DNA of 64,000 nucleotides from Pinirhizobacter soli (lineage in GTDB: Bacteria; Pseudomonadota; Gammaproteobacteria; Xanthomonadales; Rhodanobacteraceae). How positions within the stretch are numbered: position 1 is the stretch's first letter; the number at the start of each line of letters is the position of its first letter. Below the pieces are notes generated by a model. The model saw only the letters and a list, made by a program, of their open reading frames with translations, did not search any database and had not been told where the DNA came from. Where the stretch lies: assembly GCF_015905305.1 (NCBI RefSeq), contig NZ_JADZLQ010000001.1:1326599-1390598 (forward strand), written 5' to 3'. Below, one piece after another: positions 45,304-54,018 of the stretch. The position numbers were made by a program, and so were the translations under genes.

Positions 45304-47541
45304 GTGAATCAAACCAAGACCTCCATGGCCGCGGCCATTCTGGCGCTGCTGGGCACCTCTGGCCTTGCCGCGAAGCCGGCGACACCCACCGCCCCGATCC
45401 ATTACGACGCGGACCATAAAACCTTCCGCATCGACGCGGGCAAGATTACCTATGCCTTCGGCGTGAACGACGACGGCATCCTGCAGACGCTCTACTGGGG
45501 CTCGCGGCTCGCGCCGGACGATGCGGTCGGTAACGCCACGCCTCCGAAGTCGCGATCCGCCTTCGACGCCATCGGCGCCAACACGCCGCAGGAGTATGCC
45601 GGCTGGGGCGGTCCGATCACCGTCATGCCCGACCTTAAAGCGCATTTCGCCGACGGCAACCGCGACCTGATCCTTCGCTACGAGAATTACAAGATCGACG
45701 ACGGTGGCCTGCAGGTCACCCTGGGCGACAAGGCCGCCAAGGTCACCGTGATCCTGCGCTACGTGGCGGACCCCGCCACTGGCATCATCGGTCGTTCGGC
45801 CCGCATCGAGAACCACGCCACCCAGGTGATGACGCTTGACCGCGTAGCCGCGGCCAGCTGGAACCTGCCGGCGGCAACCGACTATTCGCTGCGCTACCTC
45901 ACCGGTACCTGGGCCGCCGAATGGCATGTGCGCACACGGCCGCTCACGCCAGGCGCCACGGACCTTGAAAGCCGTCGTGGCTCCACGGGCGACGAGAACA
46001 ACCCCTGGTTCGCCATCGAGCGCGGTGGCCACTGGAACGAGTCGCAGGGCCATGTGTGGTTTGGCGCGCTGGGCTGGAGCGGTTCGTGGAATATCCACAT
46101 CGACCAGGACGTGCTTAACCAGGTGCGTATCACCGGCGGCTTCAATCCCTTCGATTTCAGCTACCGGCTGCAGCCGGGCGAGGGCCTGGATACGCCGGTG
46201 TTCTACGCCGGTTATACCGATGACGGCATCGGCGAGGCTTCGCGCCTGATGCACCGGTTCGAAATCACCCGCATCCTGCCCGAAGGCCCCAAGCCGAAGC
46301 TGCGCCCGGTGCTCTACAACTCATGGGAAGCTACCGAGTTCAAGGTCAACGAGCCCGAACAGGAACGCCTGGCCGAAAAGGCCGCCTCGCTCGGCGTGGA
46401 ACGCTTCGTCATCGATGACGGCTGGTTCGGCGCCCGCAATAGCGACAAGGCAGGGCTGGGCGATTGGGTGGTCAATCGGGAAAAATTCCCCAACGGACTG
46501 AAGCCGCTGATCGACAAGGTCCATGGACTGAAGATGAGCTTCGGCCTGTGGGTGGAGCCTGAGATGGTCAACCCGGACAGCGATCTTTATCGCCAGCATC
46601 CGGATTGGGTACTGAACTTCCCGGACCGCCAGCGCAGTCTCGGCCGTCACCAGCTGGTGCTGAACCTTGCCCGCCAGGATGTCCGCGACTATGTCTTCAA
46701 TGCGCTGGACAAAGTGCTCACCGAGAACGACATCCAGTTCCTGAAATGGGACTACAACCGCAACTGGTCGGAGCCGGGCTGGCCGCAGGTCGCGCCGGAA
46801 GAGCAGCAGAAGGTTTACGTGACCTATGTGCAAAACCTCTACGACATCATGCGCCGGCTGCGCGAACGCCATCCGGGTGTGGAAATAGAGTCGTGCTCGG
46901 GCGGCGGCGGCCGGGTGGACCTGGGCATCATGGGCCTGACCGACGAGGTCTGGCCTTCGGACAATACCGACCCTTCCGACCGCCTCTCGATCCAGGACGG
47001 CTTCTCCTACGCCTATACGCCGGCGGTGATGATGGCGTGGGTGACCGGTTCGCCGAACTGGGTCAACAAACGCAATAGCTCCCTGGACTTCCGCTTCCTC
47101 TCCTCCATGCAGGGCGGTCTGGGCATTGGCGCCAACATCCTGGAATGGACGCCCGCCGAGGACGCTACGGCGCGTAGCTATGTCGAGGCGTACAAGGGCA
47201 TCCGTGCCACGGTGCAGCAAGGGCTTCTATATCGCCTGCTGTCACCGCAGGAGCGGGCGCCGTACTCGGCGACCGAATCGGTGGCGGCCGACGGCAGCCA
47301 AGCCGTGTTGTTCGCCTTTCTGCGCCAGGGCCAGGAGGCGCAGGCCTATCCCACGATCCACCTGCAGGGCCTCGACGCCTCGTCGCGCTATCGCTACCGG
47401 GCGATCCATGGCACCGTCGCGCCCGGCACACCCGCTGTCGCCAGCGGTGCGTACTGGATGAGCCACGGTATCGATCTGGGCCTGCATAGCGACTTCGATG
47501 CCGCCGCCGTGGTGTTCGATCGCGTGAACGGCGGCCGCTGA
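45304..47541 (+). CDS. Exported GH36 alpha-galactosidase
   Basis: 745 residues, GTG start at 45304 with GGGGA about 7 bases upstream. A signal peptide (TSMAAAILALLGTSGLAA) suggests periplasmic or outer location. GH36 landmarks: YNSWEATEFKVNEPEQERLA, FVIDDGWFGARN, GLWVEPEMVNPDSDLY, catalytic nucleophile Asp in LKWDYNRNW, SCSGGGGRVDLG, and the acid/base Asp in VWPSDNTDPSDRLSIQDGFS. Length agrees with bacterial GH36 (about 710-750). It releases galactose from melibiose, raffinose or galactosylated plant polymers. Confidence 0.95.
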   Translation: MNQTKTSMAAAILALLGTSGLAAKPATPTAPIHYDADHKTFRIDAGKITYAFGVNDDGILQTLYWGSRLAPDDAVGNATPPKSRSAFDAIGANTPQEYAGWGGPITVMPDLKAHFADGNRDLILRYENYKIDDGGLQVTLGDKAAKVTVILRYVADPATGIIGRSARIENHATQVMTLDRVAAASWNLPAATDYSLRYLTGTWAAEWHVRTRPLTPGATDLESRRGSTGDENNPWFAIERGGHWNESQGHVWFGALGWSGSWNIHIDQDVLNQVRITGGFNPFDFSYRLQPGEGLDTPVFYAGYTDDGIGEASRLMHRFEITRILPEGPKPKLRPVLYNSWEATEFKVNEPEQERLAEKAASLGVERFVIDDGWFGARNSDKAGLGDWVVNREKFPNGLKPLIDKVHGLKMSFGLWVEPEMVNPDSDLYRQHPDWVLNFPDRQRSLGRHQLVLNLARQDVRDYVFNALDKVLTENDIQFLKWDYNRNWSEPGWPQVAPEEQQKVYVTYVQNLYDIMRRLRERHPGVEIESCSGGGGRVDLGIMGLTDEVWPSDNTDPSDRLSIQDGFSYAYTPAVMMAWVTGSPNWVNKRNSSLDFRFLSSMQGGLGIGANILEWTPAEDATARSYVEAYKGIRATVQQGLLYRLLSPQERAPYSATESVAADGSQAVLFAFLRQGQEAQAYPTIHLQGLDASSRYRYRAIHGTVAPGTPAVASGAYWMSHGIDLGLHSDFDAAAVVFDRVNGGR

Positions 47542-47557
47542 CCGGCCGCTTTCACCG

Positions 47558-48274
47558 TCACGAGGTCCCGGATTTCCCGGGCCGGTGATGGACATTGCTG
47601 CGCGAGTCGGCCACCAGCTTCAGCATCCCCTGGCGCGCGACCTCCGGCTGGCGTCGGCGGACCGCGTCGTACACCTTGAAGTGTTGCGGTAGTGCCAGCT
47701 TGAAATTGGCGGAGTTCCGCGCCGACATCACGAAATAGGTGCCCAGCGCGGTCTCGATCACCGAGAACAGCGACGTCAGCAACCCGTTGTTGGTGGCCCG
47801 TAGCAAGGCTTCGTGGAAGGCCAGGTCGGCGGTCGCCCAGGCATCGAGGTCTTCGGCGGCAGCCATGGCTTCGTAGGCGTTCTTGATCACGGTCAGCTGT
47901 TCGGGCGTATGCCGGCGTGCTGCCGCGGCCGCGGCGGCCGGCTCGACGATCTCGCGCATCTCCACCAGCTCCTCGACGAAGGTATCCGTCGGCATCGCCG
48001 CGCAGCGCCAGGCCAGCACATCGGCATCGAGCTGGTTCCAGTGAATCGCCGCGCGCACCCGGGTGCCCGTTTTCTGGCGCGACTCGATCAGGCCCTTCGC
48101 CGAAAGCACCTTCATCGCCTCGCGCAGTGCCGTCCGGCTTACGCTCATGCTTTCGGCCAGCAGTTCCTCCCGTGGCAGGCTCTGGCCCGCCTCGAGTTCG
48201 CCGCTGACGATCTGTTGCCCCAACTCCTGGATCACCTGATTGTGCAGGCTGCGCACGACTATGGGTTTCACCAT
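47558..48274 (-). CDS. GntR-family (FCD/FadR subfamily) regulator
   Basis: 238 residues. Winged-helix domain at residues about 8-75 (SLHNQVIQELGQQIVSGELE, then REELLAESMSVSRTALREAM and KVLSAKGLIESRQKTGTRV). The FCD effector domain follows with metal-binding His residues (DLAFHEALLRATNN, PQHFKVYDAV). Sugar-acid regulators such as DgoR belong here. It converges on the alpha-galactosidase gene with 16 bp between stops. A FadR-type operator lies just upstream of its start, suggesting autoregulation. Confidence 0.92.
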   Translation of the reverse strand: MVKPIVVRSLHNQVIQELGQQIVSGELEAGQSLPREELLAESMSVSRTALREAMKVLSAKGLIESRQKTGTRVRAAIHWNQLDADVLAWRCAAMPTDTFVEELVEMREIVEPAAAAAAARRHTPEQLTVIKNAYEAMAAAEDLDAWATADLAFHEALLRATNNGLLTSLFSVIETALGTYFVMSARNSANFKLALPQHFKVYDAVRRRQPEVARQGMLKLVADSRSNVHHRPGKSGTS

Positions 48275-48290
48275 TCGCTATTCTTCCCTA

Positions 48291-48303
48291 TTTGTACTAC
48301 AAA
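48291..48303 (-). promoter_or_regulatory. FadR-type operator upstream of the GntR gene
   Basis: TTTGTA-C-TACAAA is a perfect 13-bp palindrome whose core TTGTACTACAA fits the TNGTNNNACNA pattern of FCD-type GntR regulators. It sits 17 bp before the start codon, overlapping the expected promoter. Confidence 0.6.
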
Positions 48304-48401
48304 TTACGTATAGCAGGTTGGCACCGGGACGTCATCCGCTGTTTTACCGCGCACGCCTGCATGTCGCATGCGCTGAGACATGCGCCGTCTACGATAAAGC
48401 C

Positions 48402-49487
48402 ATGTCCGACCCCTTGCCCACCATACATGTCCATAAGGGGCGCGGCGCTGCCTCCAATCCGGAAGGGCGCTTCGAGCATACGCGGCACCAGGCCGAGGAC
48501 GATGGCTGGCTGCGCGACGTCGAAGAGGTCCCGCGGCCTATCACCGAGGTACGCGAGGAACGCGCCCGTAGCGTCATCAGCCGCAACGACTCCCCGGACG
48601 TCGGCTTCGACCAGGCGATCAATCCCTACCGCGGTTGCGAGCACGGCTGCATCTATTGCTATGCCCGCCCCTCCCACGCCTATCTGAACCTGTCGCCTGG
48701 CCTGGACTTCGAAACCAAGCTCTCCGCCAAGACCAACCTGGAAGAAATTCTCCGCGGGGAGCTAGCCAAACGTAACTACATTTGCAAGCCGATCAACATT
48801 GGCAGCAACACGGACCCGTATCAGCCCATCGAGAAGAAGTGGCGCCTCACGCGCGCCGCCCTGGCCTTGCTCAATGAATGCAACCATCCGTGCACGATCG
48901 TGACGAAGAACTCCCTTGTAGAACGCGATCTGGACATTCTCGTACCGATGGCCGAACGCAACCTGGTGCAGGTGTTCATCTCGATCAACTCGCTGGACAA
49001 CAAGCTGGCGTCGAAACTGGAACCACGCGCGAGCGCGCCACACCGGCGCATGAAGGCGGTGCAGACGCTGGCAAGCGCAGGCGTCCCGGTCGGCGTGCTC
49101 GTCGCGCCGATCATCCCGGCCCTCAACGAACGCGATCTGGAGGCAATCATCGAGCAGGCAGGCGTTGCTGGCGCGAGGTCAGCCGGATACACGTGCGTGC
49201 GTCTACCGCATGAGTTGAAGCAGCTGTTCCGGGAGTGGCTCGAGCAGCATTACCCAGACCGCGCCTCACATATCATCAGTCTCATCCAGCAGATGAATGG
49301 CGGAAAGGACTACGACTCCAACTTTGCGACGCGCATGCGCGGGCAAGGGGTATTCGCGGACATCATTCGCAAGCGGGTGCAGGTTGCTTCGCGGAAGGCG
49401 GGCCTGCACCGCGCGTGGGACACGGTGTTGGATACGTCGAAGTTCGTGCCACCGAGGATTCATTCTCCGCAGGGAGAATTGTTCTGA
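48402..49487 (+). CDS. PA0069-family radical SAM protein
   Basis: 361 residues from ATG 48402 (MSDPLPTIHVHKGRGAASNP); the frame runs further upstream without a start signal. The radical SAM cluster motif is CEHGCIYCYARPSHAY. Other family segments: ARSVISRNDSPDVGFDQAIN, NIGSNTDPYQPIEKKWRLTR, TKNSLVERDLDIL and the C-terminal IHSPQGELF. The reaction of PA0069-type proteins is unknown (spore photolyase-like). It stands alone between two minus-strand genes. Confidence 0.93.
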   Translation: MSDPLPTIHVHKGRGAASNPEGRFEHTRHQAEDDGWLRDVEEVPRPITEVREERARSVISRNDSPDVGFDQAINPYRGCEHGCIYCYARPSHAYLNLSPGLDFETKLSAKTNLEEILRGELAKRNYICKPINIGSNTDPYQPIEKKWRLTRAALALLNECNHPCTIVTKNSLVERDLDILVPMAERNLVQVFISINSLDNKLASKLEPRASAPHRRMKAVQTLASAGVPVGVLVAPIIPALNERDLEAIIEQAGVAGARSAGYTCVRLPHELKQLFREWLEQHYPDRASHIISLIQQMNGGKDYDSNFATRMRGQGVFADIIRKRVQVASRKAGLHRAWDTVLDTSKFVPPRIHSPQGELF

Positions 49488-49500
49488 CCCACGGGCTGAA

Positions 49501-50691
49501 CTAGCTGTAGGCCGCTATCCGAACATGCGCAGTTCGCACACGCCGGTACACAGCCACGGTTCCCCAACTAAGCATCACCGCGCCTACAAATACCAGCATG
49601 CCCTTCACCGCACCCGGCCACGCCAACCCGAGCAAGGCGAACTGCAGCCATGTAACGAATGGATAGTGCAGTAGGTAAATGCCGAACGCATCGCGGCTGA
49701 GCGAGTCGAACATCCGGACCGGACGCGTGGCGAAGCGCAGGAAGATCGCCAATGCCGCGAACGACGAAACCAGGCCTGACACCACGAAGGCCACATCGGT
49801 GAACACCACCAGCGCCCGTGAAGGATGCGGGTTGGACACCACCATCACGAACGCCACCACCAGCACCAGGTATGCCACCGGCGTCGCCACCGTCCACCCG
49901 ATCCAGCGCCGCGCCAATCGGCCGCCTTCTGCGAGCAATCCATTCGCCACGCCGGAGGCGCCCAGCACTACGCCCACGGCGAAGTAGCAGGCATACAACA
50001 ACACGCGCGAGGTCTGTACGAAGAACGGGCCAGCGTGCGCCCACTGGAACGGATCGACCGCCAAGGCCAGGGCCACGTAGGCGATCGAGGCTACCAGCGC
50101 GAACACACCAAAGCAGGCCAGCGGCGCACGCGATGACAACCATTGGCCGATCACGTCCGGAGCATTGGGCGCAAGGCGATACACCAGCGCTGCAATCGCA
50201 TCAAAAACAAGCAGTACCCAAAGGAACCATGCCGGCCCCGCCGGCCATGCTCCCAGGCTTAGCCATGCATGGACAAATCCCGCTACACCTTCCCCACCGC
50301 CTTGCAGGTAAGTCGGGTAGTACGCCAGCGGTGCAACCAGCGCGGCCGCCCAGAGGAAAGGCGCACCCAGGCGCAACAAGCGGCCTCGCACGTAAGGCAC
50401 CGCTGCCTTCCGTCGCAGCGAAGGCCAGGCAAACAAGCCCGACAACAGGAACATCAACGCCATGAAGAAGGCATCGTTGAAGCCCACGAAAAGATCCACG
50501 CCAGCGAAGCGATGCGCGTCGACCACGGGAAAGGCCGTCCACAACCAACTCGGAGCATCCATCGCCGTGGGCGGCGGTGCGTAGGGGTGATAGGCCAATA
50601 CTGCATGGTGGGCCACCACCAGTAGTGTGATGAAGGCGCGCAGGTACCCTAGCGCCGTGAAACGCGGCGCGGTGTTGCCAGTAACGGACAT
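49501..50691 (-). CDS. Membrane acyltransferase (acyltransferase-3 family)
   Basis: 396 residues from ATG 50691, which has GGGGAA about 8 bases upstream; the frame also opens at 50748. About ten hydrophobic helices. Family features include ALGYLRAFITLLVVAHHAVL with the conserved His, a long cytoplasmic or periplasmic loop after helix 1, and DAFGIYLLHYPFVTWLQFAL at the end. Such enzymes O-acylate envelope glycans or lipids. The ATG is one base from the stop of the upstream sigma-fusion gene, so they form an operon. Confidence 0.88.
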   Translation of the reverse strand: MSVTGNTAPRFTALGYLRAFITLLVVAHHAVLAYHPYAPPPTAMDAPSWLWTAFPVVDAHRFAGVDLFVGFNDAFFMALMFLLSGLFAWPSLRRKAAVPYVRGRLLRLGAPFLWAAALVAPLAYYPTYLQGGGEGVAGFVHAWLSLGAWPAGPAWFLWVLLVFDAIAALVYRLAPNAPDVIGQWLSSRAPLACFGVFALVASIAYVALALAVDPFQWAHAGPFFVQTSRVLLYACYFAVGVVLGASGVANGLLAEGGRLARRWIGWTVATPVAYLVLVVAFVMVVSNPHPSRALVVFTDVAFVVSGLVSSFAALAIFLRFATRPVRMFDSLSRDAFGIYLLHYPFVTWLQFALLGLAWPGAVKGMLVFVGAVMLSWGTVAVYRRVRTAHVRIAAYS

Positions 50692-50692
50692 G

Positions 50693-52321
50693 TCAGTTCC
50701 CCGTAGGTGGTTTTGAAATGCGCCGGCGACGCCGCAGCAAGGCTGCATAGGCCAGCGAAGGCAGCACGACGAGGGCTGCCGTCAACGCAAGCAGGCCGGT
50801 GAAGGCCTCCTGCGCGTGATGTCGAAGCATGAAAGCGCCGGCCTGCAGATCGTTGGCATGCCAGGCGACTGCGTGTTCGCCCCAGGCGTAGTCGTGGGCC
50901 ACGGCGATGGCCCCGGCTGCGGCAGTCCAGCCCACGGCGTAAGCGCCCATGGCGAACTTGCCGATGGCCATCGCGCCAAATCCAAGCACACCGACGCCGA
51001 GCGTGCCAGCCGCAACCGCGCCCACGGCTACCGAGCCCACCGACACCAATCCCACTGATACGGCGCCCACACTGATGCCGCCTACCGACACCGCACCGAA
51101 TGCGAACAACACACCGAAGGCGCGGTCGCCCGCGGCGATCCAGCCGCGGGCCCAACCACCATCGACGGGCGGCGTGCCGAACTGGATATGCACCAGCGGC
51201 AGCCCGAGCAACGTCCAGGCGCTGCGATATTCAGCGAAGGCAGCAGGCTTGCCGGCTTCGGGCAGGAAGCTTTGCGGATGCGCACGTTGTTCGGCGGCGC
51301 GAAGCACGCGCAATTCCCGGGTAAAGCGCAACACGACCAGGCAAAGCCACACTGCGAACAGCAACGGCAGGCCTATGCCAGCCAGCGCGAACAGCACCGG
51401 GTGCTGCAGCCAGAAGCCGCCGGCAAACGTAAAGGCCAGCAGCAATGGGATAAATACCAGCAGGCCCGCCACGATCACGCGCAGCTGACTCCACACCCTT
51501 GATCGCTCGCGTGGCGTCACGGCGGCATCCAGGCTTGCCCTCACGCCAAAGTAAGCGCCCACGGCACCGATGGCCGGCCCCGCGAACCACTGCAACGTCG
51601 ACACCAGGCTCATGGACTTGACCATGGCGCCAGCCTTTGCCGTGGCGGTGGACGTCGCGGTCGCCATGGCCGCCGGGCCGATCGGCAGTGCGGCGATCAC
51701 CGCGCGGGTGAAGTCCGCCCTTGGCACGCTGCGGGCCAGCGCACCTTCAACGAAGCCGGCGATATGTTCATGCAGCAATTTGCGGCCGCGCGACAAGCGC
51801 TGCCTGGCGGCGTCAAGGCTGATGTCCAGCGCATCAGCCACGGCTTCGACGGATTGGTGCTCCCGGTAATACAGCACCAGGGGCTCGCGATAGATCGGCG
51901 GAATTTCGCCGATGGCGCGCCAGAGCAAGGTCTGTTCTTCGTCGCTGATCGCACTGTCCACCGGCAAGGGACCGGTGTCGATGGCCTGGGCGGCATCGTC
52001 CAGTGCCGAGGCTGCATGCGCCGGTTCACGGCCGGCCTGCCGCAGGCTGCCGTGTGCCAGGTTCCGCGCAATGCCGCACAGCCACGCGCGAAGACGTTCG
52101 GGTTCGCGCAGTTCGCGCAGGCTCCGCCACGCCGCCAGGAAGGTCTCCTGGGCGAGGTCTTCGCTCTGGCTGATATTCCCGGTGGCGCTGTAGCCGATGG
52201 AACACACCAGCGACTGATACCGGGAGACGATACGGGCAAAGGCCGCGTGGCTACCGGCGACGCTCTGGGCCACCAGGTTGGCGTCGTCGGTGGCGATTGG
52301 GGATGGCAGGATCATGGTCAT
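50693..52321 (-). CDS. ECF sigma factor fused to a membrane domain with pentapeptide repeats
   Basis: 542 residues from ATG 52321 (alternatives at 52360 and 52315). Residues about 15-190 are an ECF sigma factor: region 2 (HAAFARIVSRYQSLVCSIGY, then EDLAQETFLAAWRSLRELRE) and region 4 (IPPIYREPLVLYYREHQSVE, then AVADALDISLDAARQRLSRG). The rest contains about five to six membrane helices, then a tract at residues about 410-464 (bases 50930-51094) of eleven pentapeptides ending in Gly (AVSVG GISVG AVSVG LVSVG). The protein ends with a membrane helix and RRRRR. A membrane tail on a sigma factor may replace a separate anti-sigma factor; this is inference. Confidence 0.85.
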   Translation of the reverse strand: MTMILPSPIATDDANLVAQSVAGSHAAFARIVSRYQSLVCSIGYSATGNISQSEDLAQETFLAAWRSLRELREPERLRAWLCGIARNLAHGSLRQAGREPAHAASALDDAAQAIDTGPLPVDSAISDEEQTLLWRAIGEIPPIYREPLVLYYREHQSVEAVADALDISLDAARQRLSRGRKLLHEHIAGFVEGALARSVPRADFTRAVIAALPIGPAAMATATSTATAKAGAMVKSMSLVSTLQWFAGPAIGAVGAYFGVRASLDAAVTPRERSRVWSQLRVIVAGLLVFIPLLLAFTFAGGFWLQHPVLFALAGIGLPLLFAVWLCLVVLRFTRELRVLRAAEQRAHPQSFLPEAGKPAAFAEYRSAWTLLGLPLVHIQFGTPPVDGGWARGWIAAGDRAFGVLFAFGAVSVGGISVGAVSVGLVSVGSVAVGAVAAGTLGVGVLGFGAMAIGKFAMGAYAVGWTAAAGAIAVAHDYAWGEHAVAWHANDLQAGAFMLRHHAQEAFTGLLALTAALVVLPSLAYAALLRRRRRISKPPTGN

Positions 52322-52416
52322 GGCAAGACATAAGTGGCTGCCGGGCGGAAAAGGTGACAACCGCCACTAAATTCCCGTACCCAGGATGTCCCCGCCCCCT
52401 CCCCTTTTGCCGATGG

Positions 52417-52794
52417 TCAGGCGTACTGCGCTTCGCCGTTGCCGAACGACCAGTTTTCCTTCTTCACTTCCACCAGATTGATCATGACATCCTGCTTGCG
52501 CACGCCGGTCGACGCGTGGATGCCGTCGGCAATGCCCTGGTATAGCTTTTTCTTCAATTCCAGCGTGCGTCCTTCGTTCATGGTGATCTGCACAAGGATG
52601 AAGTCGTCCGTGCGCTCGATACCCAGGTAAGTACGATCGAACACCAGGTGGGCCGGGTCATGTTCGGTGATCACCTGGAAGCGGTCGTTCTGCGGTACGC
52701 CGATGGCAAGCATGGCGTCGTAGACGGCCTGGCCGATGGCCTTGACGTGTTCGGGGGACTTGCCACGGGCAAGTTCGATACGGGCGAGGGGCAT
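52417..52794 (-). CDS. Tautomerase family protein
   Basis: 125 residues, with the catalytic N-terminal Pro right after Met (MPLARIELARGKSPEHVKAI). The pattern AIGQAVYDAMLAIGVPQNDR, then QITMNEGRTLELKKKLYQGI, then VRKQDVMINLVEVKKENWSF fits a fused-type 4-oxalocrotonate tautomerase/MIF-fold protein of about 125-130 residues. Likely a cytoplasmic tautomerase or dehalogenase-like enzyme of unknown substrate. Confidence 0.9.
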   Translation of the reverse strand: MPLARIELARGKSPEHVKAIGQAVYDAMLAIGVPQNDRFQVITEHDPAHLVFDRTYLGIERTDDFILVQITMNEGRTLELKKKLYQGIADGIHASTGVRKQDVMINLVEVKKENWSFGNGEAQYA

Positions 52795-52842
52795 GGAAGG
52801 AACTCCAGTGTGGGGTGGGGATATTTTAATCGGGCGCGAAGC

Positions 52843-53316
52843 TTACGAGCGGCAGGTGTCGGCCTGCGCCGGGAACTGCCCGACGCACCAGTTCGCCCAC
52901 TTGCGCTTCACCTGGGCGCGCTGGCCCGGATCCACCGTGTGCAGGTTGTGGCTGCCGATGGCAGGCCCCTGGGGAGCGATCTCGCGCAGCAGCACGACTA
53001 CCGCGTCGTGGACCGTCCAGGGCTGGAACTGGCGATCGTGGATGTGTCCTGGCCGGTTGGGCAGGATGATCGATCGTTCGGCCAGCGGCCGGCCGTCACC
53101 CAGGTGCGGCACGAGGGCCGGCACGGCGGCCTTGCCCATGCCGACCAGGGCCTCGACGGCATGCGCCTGGGCTTTGGAATCCTTCGTGGTGTCGTCGATG
53201 AGCCTGGATACGGTAGCTGCATCGGGATGCATGGAAGCCTCGTTTCCGCGCACGGCCGACACCGGCAGGACAGCCAGGGCCAACGCCGTTGCAGCAGCCA
53301 GCAGCATCGTTTTCAT
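52843..53316 (-). CDS. Exported small HEAT-like protein, unknown function
   Basis: 157 residues from ATG 53316. Signal peptide MKTMLLAAATALALAVLPVS then AVRG. The mature part has a HEAT-like helix pair (AVEALVGMGKAAVPALVPHL) and a conserved-looking C-terminus, KRKWANWCVGQFPAQADTC. A longer frame upstream overlaps the divergent gene at 53398 and is not used. No named family recognised. Confidence 0.75.
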   Translation of the reverse strand: MKTMLLAAATALALAVLPVSAVRGNEASMHPDAATVSRLIDDTTKDSKAQAHAVEALVGMGKAAVPALVPHLGDGRPLAERSIILPNRPGHIHDRQFQPWTVHDAVVVLLREIAPQGPAIGSHNLHTVDPGQRAQVKRKWANWCVGQFPAQADTCRS

Positions 53317-53397
53317 GACCTGGAAGATTACCACCGAAGCCCTGCCGATTGGGCTAGCATTCGACCTGCCGCGCAAACGCTGGCAGGAGGTAACCGC

Positions 53398-54018
53398 TTG
53401 GCGATGAAACGATTCCTGGCATCCTTCGTCGCACGGCGTGGCATCGGCGGCGACGCCAACGCAGCCTTCCGCGTGCCGACCATCGCAGCCGACGAACTTC
53501 CCCTCGAAGCCGTCTCGCATCCGCCCTCCGACAACGACGTGCTGATGCACGAGCACGAGTGGGCCCAGTTCGAACTGCTTCCCGCCACCCGGCTGCCCGA
53601 GATCCGCCGGCAGCTGGCTGCCGTGCGCGTCGCGGCGGGCGTGAACGCGGTGGAAGGTGGATGGTCCACGCCGCATCCGAGGCGGTTGCAGCGAGGCGTG
53701 GTGCTGGCGGGCCCTGAACCACTGCGTTTGCTGGAAAGGACGCTGAAACTACCCGCCGGTGTCGCGCCCACCCTGTTCGCCAGGCAAGGCGTAGCCGGAC
53801 GGCTAAGAGGCGGCTTCAGTTTCCCCGTGCATCCACAGGCCACGCTATATGGCTACGTCACGGCGCATCATGTGCCGGTGCTGGGACTGCTACCTGGCGA
53901 CTCGGCTGACGATGCAGCCTTGTTCAGCGCACTCAACCTGTTGCCGCAGGCGTGGGGCCTGGTGTTGGTGGACTGGTGCGCGCAACGCGTGCTTGGTCGC
54001 GACGGCCTGCTGCTGTAA
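53398..54018 (+). CDS. Hypothetical protein, unknown function
   Basis: 206 residues if started at TTG 53398, which lies 6 bases after a strong AGGAGGT site (53385-53391); ATG 53404 (MKRFLASFVARRGIGGDANA) would be 12 bases from it and gives 204 residues. No signal peptide or membrane segment. The C-terminal half (GFSFPVHPQATLYGYVTAHH, then NLLPQAWGLVLVDWCAQRVL) looks like a compact alpha/beta domain. No family recognised. It diverges from the HEAT-like gene with about 80 bp between starts. Confidence 0.78.
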   Translation: MAMKRFLASFVARRGIGGDANAAFRVPTIAADELPLEAVSHPPSDNDVLMHEHEWAQFELLPATRLPEIRRQLAAVRVAAGVNAVEGGWSTPHPRRLQRGVVLAGPEPLRLLERTLKLPAGVAPTLFARQGVAGRLRGGFSFPVHPQATLYGYVTAHHVPVLGLLPGDSADDAALFSALNLLPQAWGLVLVDWCAQRVLGRDGLLL

